A DNA stretch of 5,771 bases from an uncultured Acidimicrobiia bacterium (lineage in GTDB: Bacteria; Actinomycetota; Acidimicrobiia; Spongiisociales; JAENVV01), in NCBI GenBank assembly GCA_905480085.1, contig CAJQPD010000178.1, positions 1 through 5,771 of the forward strand. Reading direction: 5' to 3'. This document shows, piece after piece, positions 1 to 4,487 of the stretch (its first letter is position 1; each line of letters starts with the position of its first letter). The translations under genes were made by a program, and so were the position numbers. The notes under the pieces are model-generated. The model worked only from the letters and a program-made list of their open reading frames with translations. It was not told the DNA's origin and ran no database searches.

Positions 1-609
1 CACCCTCTCTTCGAAGAAGTCGGCCCTCTGGGTGATCTGATACGTAACCTCAGGTCGATCATTCTCCGAACCCAGCTTGCCTGCCCCGGTCAAGGGTTGG
101 CGCGACACCAGGAAACCTGTGTGGTAATCGACGATCTGGCCAAACGGAATCTGGCGACTCACCAGATAGTTCTCGTGGGCCCTGTAACTGTTGCCCTTAC
201 TGTCGGAGTTGTTCTTGTAGATGCCCACGATTTCGCCGGTTCGAACGAGCAGACCGGCATTGGCAGCGGCCTGGGCCATGACATACTCACCCGCCTTGTC
301 ATACAGTGCGGCAGACAACGGATCGGCGCATTCGGGCCCGGAGTACTCGGGATGAGCGTGATCAACATACAACCGGGCGCCGTTGCCGAGCACGAAATTT
401 ACGACTCCGGAGTCGTAATCGCCGGACGTGTCAACCCCAAAACCGCGAAGGTCTCGACCAGGAGACTCCTCTTCAAAAGACCATTGAACGCGCGTGCCAG
501 ACCCGCGATAACTGTTGATGACCAGACCTGATGCCAACGCAGGGTTGAAGTCGGGCGAGTTCCTGATGGATATACCGAATTCCGTTTCGGTGCCGATCAC
601 CGTGGCCAT
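1..609 (-). CDS. dop: Dop, Pup deamidase/depupylase (N-terminal 203 residues; 3' end outside window)
   Basis: Dop converts the C-terminal Gln of Pup to Glu and also strips Pup from tagged proteins, using a glutamine-synthetase-like fold with bound nucleotide and Mg2+. Translation from the ATG at 609-607 starts MATVIGTETEFGI, with the metal/ATP-binding acidic pair E8 and E10. It then shows NGARLYVDHAHPEYS (residues 76-90), whose D83 matches the catalytic Asp of the family. Next come YKNNSDSKGNSYRAHENYL (131-149), PFGQIV (155-160), FLVSRQ (166-171) and QRADFFEE (194-201). HAHPEYS rather than VGSHPEYA separates Dop from the Pup ligase PafA. The frame is open to base 1, so roughly the last 300 residues are missing. 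The ATG lies two bases after the arc stop and has no clear Shine-Dalgarno, so translation is probably coupled to arc. The stretch between residues 22 and 75 is shorter than I recall for M. tuberculosis Dop, and a usual SYG is SYR here (R143). Confidence 0.95.
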   Translation of the reverse strand, partial: MATVIGTETEFGISIRNSPDFNPALASGLVINSYRGSGTRVQWSFEEESPGRDLRGFGVDTSGDYDSGVVNFVLGNGARLYVDHAHPEYSGPECADPLSAALYDKAGEYVMAQAAANAGLLVRTGEIVGIYKNNSDSKGNSYRAHENYLVSRQIPFGQIVDYHTGFLVSRQPLTGAGKLGSENDRPEVTYQITQRADFFEERV

Positions 610-611
610 GG

Positions 612-2333
612 CTACAGGTATTGTCCCGTCGTCATACCGTCGATCGACCGGGACTTCGTCTCACCCTTGAGCAACGTCCTGACATAGACGATGCGTTCGC
701 CCTTCTTGCCAGAGATCTTGGCCCAATCATCGGGATTCGTCGTGTTGGGCAGGTCTTCCTGCTCATGGAACTCCTGGACAAGTGCCGAAGACAGGTCTTC
801 GAGTCGGATGCCGTGAGTACCGCCGGCGATCTGCCGCTTGATGGCATCTTTCTTGGCACGCCGGACAATGTTCTCGATCATGGCACCGCTCGAAAAGTCT
901 TTGAAGTACAGAACCTCACGGTCTCCGTTGGCATAGGTCACTTCAAGGAACCTGTTGGCGTCTTCTGTCGAGTACATCTGATCTACTGCCGAATCGATGA
1001 TGCCGTCGACATAGCGACCAGAATCACCGCCAGATGCTGCTAGTTCATCCTCGTCGTATGGAAGATCGTCGGTGAGATAGATCTTAAAAATCTGTCTGGC
1101 CGCGACCTCATCGGGTCGACTGATCTTGATCTTCACGTCCAATCGACCGGGTCGCAGAATGGCCGGGTCGATGAGGTCCTCCCGGTTCGAAGCACCGATG
1201 ACAATGACATTCTTGAGGGCCTCGACACCGTCGAGCTCTGACAGAAGCTGCGGGACGATCGTCGACTCCACGTCGGAGCTGACGCCGGTACCACGGGTTC
1301 GGAACAGGGAGTCCATTTCATCGAAAAAGACGATAACCGGCACACCTTCGTCGGACTTTTCCTTGGCTCGCTGGAAGATCAGCCGAATTTGGCGCTCCGT
1401 CTCACCAACGTACTTGTTGAGGAGCTCAGGCCCTTTGATGTTGAGAAAGTAGGACCGGGCGTCCGATCCCTCGTCGGCCACCGCCTTCGCCAGCGAGTTG
1501 GCAACTGCCTTGGCGATGAGCGTTTTGCCGCACCCAGGAGGACCGTAGAGCAACACGCCCTTGGGCGCTTCGAGGGAGTAGTCCTTGAATAGTGCCTTGT
1601 GACGGTATGGCAACTCAACCGCATCACGGATCGCTTCGATCTGCTCGACGAGTCCGCCGATCTGGCCATAATCGATATCGGGCACCTCTTCGAGTACTAG
1701 CTCTTCGATCTCAGGGCGGGCCAATTTTTCAAACACCATGCCGGTACGTGGCTCAATACGCACGTGATCCCCGACCCGGACAAAAACATCCTTCATGGAG
1801 TCGGCCAGGGTGACAACCCGCTCTTCGTCAGAATGAGCCAGCACGACCAATCGGCCGTCATCGAGCCGGTCTTTGATGAGAACGACGTCACCGACCGGAT
1901 CAAACCCACTGACGTCGATGATATTGAACGCATCGTTGAGCAGAACATCCTGGCCGATCTTCAGCTCTTTCACCTCGATGCTCGGCTGAGCCGACACCCG
2001 AAGCTTGCGTCCGGATGTGACCACATCGACCGTACCATCGGAATGAACCCCCACTACGGAGCCATACGGATTTGGTGGGGCCGACAGCTTCTCGACCTCC
2101 TGCCGGAGAACGACCAGCTGTTCGCGAGCTTCCTGGAGGACGGCCGTCAGCTTGTCGTTCTGTTGGGCTGCCGCCAACAAGTTCCCTTTGGTTTCAAAAA
2201 GTTGATCTTCGAGCAGGCGCAGCCGTCGCGGCGTTTCCTGCAACCGGTAACGGAGCGTCGAAAGTTCCTCTTCGAGTTGGCCAATGGTGGCGCGCAACGC
2301 CACAACTTCGACGTTTTCGCTCTCAGGGGTCAT
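612..2333 (-). CDS. arc: ARC/Mpa proteasome-associated AAA+ ATPase
   Basis: This hexameric cytoplasmic unfoldase recognises Pup on tagged proteins and threads them into the 20S proteasome. The 573 residues are close to family size (about 590-610). Domains in order are an N-terminal coiled coil (about 8-84) that binds Pup, two OB-type domains (about 88-200), and an AAA+ domain from about 215. Visible motifs are Walker A GPPGCGKT (264-271), pore loop KYVG (307-310), Walker B VIVFFDE (333-339), sensor-1 N383 and the arginine-finger region RPGRLD (394-399). The ARC-specific stretch [19 protein letters not shown] is at 462-480. The C-terminus is GQYL (570-573), the tail with a penultimate Tyr that docks into the proteasome alpha ring and opens the gate. 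The start is well supported: GGAGGTGA (2344-2337) precedes the ATG, with GGAGG six bases away. dop follows two bases after the stop, giving an arc-dop operon. The segment joining the OB domains is shorter than in M. tuberculosis Mpa. No key residue appears to be missing. Confidence 0.97.
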   Translation of the reverse strand: MTPESENVEVVALRATIGQLEEELSTLRYRLQETPRRLRLLEDQLFETKGNLLAAAQQNDKLTAVLQEAREQLVVLRQEVEKLSAPPNPYGSVVGVHSDGTVDVVTSGRKLRVSAQPSIEVKELKIGQDVLLNDAFNIIDVSGFDPVGDVVLIKDRLDDGRLVVLAHSDEERVVTLADSMKDVFVRVGDHVRIEPRTGMVFEKLARPEIEELVLEEVPDIDYGQIGGLVEQIEAIRDAVELPYRHKALFKDYSLEAPKGVLLYGPPGCGKTLIAKAVANSLAKAVADEGSDARSYFLNIKGPELLNKYVGETERQIRLIFQRAKEKSDEGVPVIVFFDEMDSLFRTRGTGVSSDVESTIVPQLLSELDGVEALKNVIVIGASNREDLIDPAILRPGRLDVKIKISRPDEVAARQIFKIYLTDDLPYDEDELAASGGDSGRYVDGIIDSAVDQMYSTEDANRFLEVTYANGDREVLYFKDFSSGAMIENIVRRAKKDAIKRQIAGGTHGIRLEDLSSALVQEFHEQEDLPNTTNPDDWAKISGKKGERIVYVRTLLKGETKSRSIDGMTTGQYL

Positions 2334-2336
2334 GGC

Positions 2337-2344
2337 TCACCTCC
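2337..2344 (-). promoter_or_regulatory. Strong Shine-Dalgarno of arc
   Basis: Minus-strand GGAGGTGA, with six bases between GGAGG and the ATG at 2333. It is the best ribosome binding site in the window. It fixes the arc start at 2333 rather than at any downstream ATG or GTG. Confidence 0.85.
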
Positions 2345-2455
2345 ATCACAGGCTCGTTGACATTCCTAACACCCTAGGACGGATCTGAAAGTTCCGTGGG
2401 TGATTCGAAGAAACTCGTAGGTATTTGTCGGCACTGCGCCGTCGCCCCTTTAACG
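2345..2455 (-). promoter_or_regulatory. Probable arc-dop promoter region (no box assigned)
   Basis: This non-coding stretch lies between the terminator-like hairpin at 2456-2485 and the arc Shine-Dalgarno. Because the hairpin should end the trmI-ferredoxin transcript, the arc promoter is inferred to lie here. A TAGGGT (2376-2371, minus strand) fits the TANNNT form of an actinobacterial -10 box, but no TTGACA-like -35 box sits at the right distance. A GGAAC further upstream resembles an ECF-sigma -35 element but is spaced poorly. The region is inferred from context only, and no element is claimed. Confidence 0.35.
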
Positions 2456-2485
2456 AGAAACGTCCGGCGCAGACCGGACGTTTCT
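2456..2485 (-). terminator. Intrinsic terminator-like hairpin after the ferredoxin gene
   Basis: A perfect 12-bp inverted repeat (arms 2456-2467 and 2474-2485) encloses a 6-base loop. On the minus strand the distal arm ends in GTTTCT, followed by CGTT, which gives a broken U-rich tail. It begins 19 bases after the ferredoxin stop and about 120 bases before the arc start, where a terminator between two operons would be expected. The plus strand also has a TTTCTTACTT tail, so the hairpin could act in both directions, but no plus-strand gene ends nearby. Confidence 0.75.
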
Positions 2486-2503
2486 TACTTAGAGCAGCGT
2501 GCC

Positions 2504-2749
2504 TTACGGCTCAATAAAGATGCACTCGCCGGGACATTCCTCGGCTGATTCGATGGTGATGTCTTCTTGGCCTGCGGGAACTACCGCCAGACCTGCAGCA
2601 CCTTCGGAATTGCCCTCGGCCTTGGCGAAGATGGTGGCGCCTTCGCGAACGTAGGCAAGACCGTCGTCAAGCAAGACAAACACGTCCGGGGCAATTTCTT
2701 CACACAGGCCGTCCCCCGTGCAAAGGTCTTGATCGATCCACACCTTCAT
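2504..2749 (-). CDS. Small single-cluster ferredoxin ([3Fe-4S] or [4Fe-4S] type)
   Basis: This 81-residue acidic protein is a soluble one-electron carrier. Cluster ligands can be read directly: C10-x2-D13-x2-C16 near the N-terminus and C72-P73 near the C-terminus. Asp at the position of the second ligand Cys is typical of actinobacterial [3Fe-4S] ferredoxins that serve cytochromes P450, although such sites can also hold a labile [4Fe-4S] cluster. A fourth cysteine, C76 in ECPGEC (71-76), lies outside the classic spacing. The start ATG at 2749 is preceded by GAGGAGA (2764-2758), eight bases away. The gene follows trmI after 64 bases, probably as one transcript, and is followed by the hairpin at 2456-2485. 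A ferredoxin next to arc is a recurring actinobacterial arrangement as I recall it; its redox partner is unknown. Confidence 0.88.
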   Translation of the reverse strand: MKVWIDQDLCTGDGLCEEIAPDVFVLLDDGLAYVREGATIFAKAEGNSEGAAGLAVVPAGQEDITIESAEECPGECIFIEP

Positions 2750-2813
2750 GGTTTTGTTCTCCTCATCAATTCTGAGTGTGCCATCCTACCGACAATAGGA
2801 GGAATGCACGCAT

Positions 2814-3632
2814 TCATTCTTCTTCACTCTCATCGACCCCACCACCCCAGGACTGAACCCGGCGAGCAACTGTCAGGAATCCCGTATGCCCGACCATCTG
2901 ATGATCGGGCCTGACCGAGCGCCCGTCGACATTCCAGGTTCGGAGAAGTGCTTCAAAGTTCATGATATCCGTGAAAGCGTGGGCTGCTTTGAGCGCCGTG
3001 ACGGTCTGTTCCATCTGGGGAACGGTTGGAACATACGAGCAAAATACCCCGCCGGGCTGGAGGTGTCGGGCGGCGATGGCGGCCGCATGCCAGGGCTCAG
3101 GAAGGTCCAGAATCAACCGATCGGGAGCGACCTCGGCGATCATGTCCTCGACTTCGCCGATTCTCAGCTCCAGGTTGTCCGGAAGACCCCCAAAAAACCT
3201 GGAAATGGCCTTCTCTGCCTGACCAGCGTGGTCTTCCCGCCGATCGACGCTCACGACCCGGCCCGTCGGGCCGACCGCCCGGACCAGAGCCATGGTGAGT
3301 GCACCTGACCCGGTCCCCGCCTCAAGAACCACCGAACCCGGCGCCACGTCCCCGTACACGAGGATCGGGCCAATGTCTTTCGGGTAGATGATCTGAGCTC
3401 CCCGCTTCATCTTCAGGATGTAATCGGTGAGTTTGGGTGGAAGCGCGATGAACTTACCGCCGGAGGGGGTTTCAAACATCGTCCCATGGAGCGAACCGAT
3501 CAGCTCGACATGGGGAATCGTCCCCTGGTGGGTCGTAAACTGCCCACTGGGGTCGAGCTTGACGAGGTATCGTCGCGACTTCGCATCAATGATCAGAGCG
3601 ACGTCGCCACTTTCGAATGTCGGGGAATCCAC
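2814..3632 (-). CDS. trmI: TrmI, tRNA (adenine(58)-N1)-methyltransferase
   Basis: The enzyme transfers a methyl group from S-adenosylmethionine to N1 of A58 in the tRNA T-loop and normally forms a homotetramer. The 272 residues match the family (M. tuberculosis Rv2118c is about 280). A small N-terminal beta domain (about 1-65) contains FESGDVALIID and RRYLVKL. The Rossmann methyltransferase domain starts near 85. Visible SAM sites are motif I LEAGTGSG (103-110) and the acidic D130 ending strand 2. The family motif LDLPEPW (175-181) carries the catalytic Asp D176, and CSYVPT (198-203) follows. The start is GTG at 3632; a TAG codon lies directly before it in the same frame, so no longer form is possible, and an earlier end of the N-terminal domain would truncate the family pattern. 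The only possible Shine-Dalgarno is a weak GGA (3641-3639), which suggests coupling to the small ORF that ends at this junction. The acidic tail DESEEE is non-conserved. Confidence 0.94.
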   Translation of the reverse strand: MDSPTFESGDVALIIDAKSRRYLVKLDPSGQFTTHQGTIPHVELIGSLHGTMFETPSGGKFIALPPKLTDYILKMKRGAQIIYPKDIGPILVYGDVAPGSVVLEAGTGSGALTMALVRAVGPTGRVVSVDRREDHAGQAEKAISRFFGGLPDNLELRIGEVEDMIAEVAPDRLILDLPEPWHAAAIAARHLQPGGVFCSYVPTVPQMEQTVTALKAAHAFTDIMNFEALLRTWNVDGRSVRPDHQMVGHTGFLTVARRVQSWGGGVDESEEE

Positions 3633-3731
3633 CTAGTTTCCGAAAACCGAAACAGCACTCGCGAAGGTGACGAGCACCATGGCAAGAACGATGACCCAGA
3701 TGATGATTTTTCTCATGTTGTCGTTGTGCAT
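3633..3731 (-). CDS. 32-residue single-pass membrane microprotein upstream of trmI (hypothetical)
   Basis: I do not recognise a named family. The minus-strand ATG at 3731 opens 32 codons ending in TAG (3635-3633), which directly touches the GTG of trmI in the same frame. The peptide begins MHNDNMRKIIIWVIVLAM and continues hydrophobic to about residue 30, ending FGN. A basic RK (7-8) before one long hydrophobic helix (about 9-30) predicts a single membrane span with the N-terminus inside. An AGGA (3745-3742) lies ten bases before the ATG. A second in-frame ATG (3716) would give 27 residues but has no Shine-Dalgarno. Position, hydrophobic pattern and start-stop contact with trmI support a real gene or a translated leader, but its length leaves doubt. 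Confidence 0.6.
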   Translation of the reverse strand: MHNDNMRKIIIWVIVLAMVLVTFASAVSVFGN

Positions 3732-3764
3732 AAGGTTGACATCCTACGAGATAGGCTCAAAAGC
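3732..3764. promoter_or_regulatory. Compact divergent promoter region (tentative)
   Basis: Only 33 bases separate the divergent starts at 3731 (minus) and 3765 (plus). On the plus strand TAGGCT (3752-3757) fits a TANNNT -10 box and would put transcription start near 3765, the ATG itself. On the minus strand TAGGAT (3746-3741) lies 17 bases after TTCATG (3769-3764), and would start transcription a few bases before the ATG at 3731. Both would give leaderless or nearly leaderless mRNAs, which are common in actinobacteria. The minus-strand -10 candidate overlaps the possible Shine-Dalgarno of the small ORF, so the two readings compete. This rests on visual motif matches only. Confidence 0.3.
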
Positions 3765-4055
3765 ATGAATTTGGTTGGATTTGGTATCGAACGCCTGATG
3801 CGAGGGTTCCGCACCGGGGATCAAAAGATCATTGCGCTCGGGGTCGGGGCCGTAGTGCTGGCGATGCTTCGCAAACCTCCCAAGCGCGAGTTGTTGGCGA
3901 GCTACCGTCTCGATCGAGGCGACGAATACGTCATCAAGCTGCGGGGACCGGGTCCGAAACGACCACACTCGGACGAATCAAACCTTATAGACCTCGACAA
4001 TGGCGCCACCCTTGCGACCGCGGCGTCGACCGAGGAAGAAGACAACGAGGACTAG
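3765..4055 (+). CDS. 96-residue membrane-anchored small protein, function unknown
   Basis: This is the only plus-strand gene I accept. It starts MNLVGFGIERLMRGFRTG, followed by a hydrophobic segment at about 22-35 (IIALGVGAVVLAML), then a basic RKPPKRE and LLASYRLDRGDEYVIKLRGPG (43-63). The layout of short helix, one hydrophobic helix, and then a beta-like 'xLxxGDxYVIKL' segment resembles a small actinobacterial protein of unknown function, recalled only loosely. The tail (72-96) is acidic, ending STEEEDNED. Reading upstream of 3765 would run antisense into trmI and loses protein-like character, so the ATG at 3765 is preferred. No good Shine-Dalgarno is seen; a leaderless mRNA is possible. 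The last 25 codons overlap the 3' end of the convergent gene at 3978-4184, in exact codon register. Confidence 0.65.
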   Translation: MNLVGFGIERLMRGFRTGDQKIIALGVGAVVLAMLRKPPKRELLASYRLDRGDEYVIKLRGPGPKRPHSDESNLIDLDNGATLATAASTEEEDNED

Positions 4056-4184
4056 CAAGACGAGTCCTCCGACTGCCCAGGTCGCTCCCTGTTTGGCGGT
4101 CTCTTGCGTCTGCTTGACAGCCTCTTCGACCTCACGGGCTTTGGCCCGAATGTCCTCGACGGTCACTCCGTTGCTATTCGACAT
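3978..4184 (-). CDS. 68-residue single-span membrane protein (hypothetical, YtxH-like layout)
   Basis: The predicted protein has a charged, probably helical N-terminal half (VEDIRAKAREVEEAVKQTQE at 9-28), one strongly hydrophobic helix (about 35-52), and a basic stretch RRRGRKGG (53-60) that should sit in the cytoplasm. The end AIVEVYKV closes it. A helical stalk plus one membrane span resembles small YtxH-like or DUF3618-like envelope proteins, but no diagnostic motif is present, so no function is assigned. The ATG at 4184 overlaps the end of the upstream gene by 11 bases. It is preceded by GGAGG (4199-4195), ten bases away inside that gene, which supports expression and coupling. The 3' end overlaps the plus-strand gene by 78 bases. 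Confidence 0.75.
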   Translation of the reverse strand: MSNSNGVTVEDIRAKAREVEEAVKQTQETAKQGATWAVGGLVLLVLVVFFLGRRRGRKGGAIVEVYKV

Positions 4185-4476
4185 TCCGCTTCATCCTCCA
4201 TCCGAGAATCCCAATTACCGCAATGAGAACACCCATGGCGCTCAGGTAACCAAGGGCCGACGCAATGGGCCCATCTCCGATGACCCCCAAGATCGTCCTC
4301 AGCGTTGCCATCGACAGCAACACGGCGCCGATCGCGAACAGTACGGCGGCTAGCAAGCCCATTCCCGCCGCCTTACCGAGGCGCTTGGCGGGTTCGATCG
4401 TCTCCTGGCGTAGATACTGCTTGGAGAGGTCGACCAGCTCGCTGACCATCTGTGGGATTTCTTGTACGTTACTCAT
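4174..4476 (-). CDS. Holin-X-like two-helix membrane protein (phage holin family / YqjE-like)
   Basis: This 100-residue protein has an amphipathic N-terminal region (VSELVDLSKQYLRQETIEPA, 11-30), then KRLGKAAGMG (31-40), a first membrane helix at about 36-58, a short GDGP turn (68-70 area) and a second helix at about 72-93, ending RMKRNVE. The pattern of an 'LxRQExxxxKxxGKxAG' helix followed by two membrane spans matches the actinobacterial Holin-X / YqjE group (Pfam Phage_holin_3_6), which are chromosomal envelope proteins despite the phage-derived name. No phage genes are nearby. The ATG at 4476 follows the acyl-CoA dehydrogenase stop by 11 bases, with only a weak AAGG as ribosome binding site. 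The gene overlaps the next one by 11 bases, so all three are probably one operon. The biochemical role is not known. Confidence 0.7.
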   Translation of the reverse strand: MSNVQEIPQMVSELVDLSKQYLRQETIEPAKRLGKAAGMGLLAAVLFAIGAVLLSMATLRTILGVIGDGPIASALGYLSAMGVLIAVIGILGWRMKRNVE

Positions 4477-4487
4477 AAGACCGAACC

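Noticed and set aside
97..531. Plus-strand open frame of 144 codons opposite dop
   Set aside because: The minus strand here encodes unmistakable Dop motifs; the plus frame shows no family features.
1764..2360. Long plus-strand open frame (198 codons) opposite the N-terminal part of arc
   Set aside because: It lies wholly antisense to a well-supported conserved gene, has no ribosome binding site or recognisable domain, and its composition is what the reverse of arc codons gives.
2371..2399. TAGGGT as a defined arc -10 box, with a GGAAC ECF-type alternative
   Set aside because: No matching -35 box at 16-19 bases, and the GGAAC-to-GTT spacing is longer than usual for ECF promoters; kept only as a promoter region.
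2802..2815. Small palindrome GAATGC-AC-GCATTC at the trmI stop
   Set aside because: The loop is only two bases and there is no T-run; it is too weak for a terminator and has no known operator match.
2804..2914. Plus-strand short ORF starting after an AGGAGG-like sequence
   Set aside because: The purine run touches the ATG with almost no spacer, and the encoded 36 residues are a His/Pro-rich reverse image of the trmI end.
3486..3764. Upstream extension of the plus-strand 96-residue gene
   Set aside because: The frame is open, but it runs antisense through the start of trmI and the 32-codon ORF, and the sequence before the ATG at 3765 is not protein-like.
3952..3974. Hairpin GTCCGA...TCGGAC just beyond the 3' end of the 68-residue gene
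   Set aside because: The stem is only six base pairs with an 11-base loop and no following T-run; it also lies inside the plus-strand coding region.
4174..4476. Prophage remnant, based on the holin-like protein
   Set aside because: No other phage gene, integrase or attachment repeat is visible; this family is widespread as ordinary chromosomal envelope proteins.
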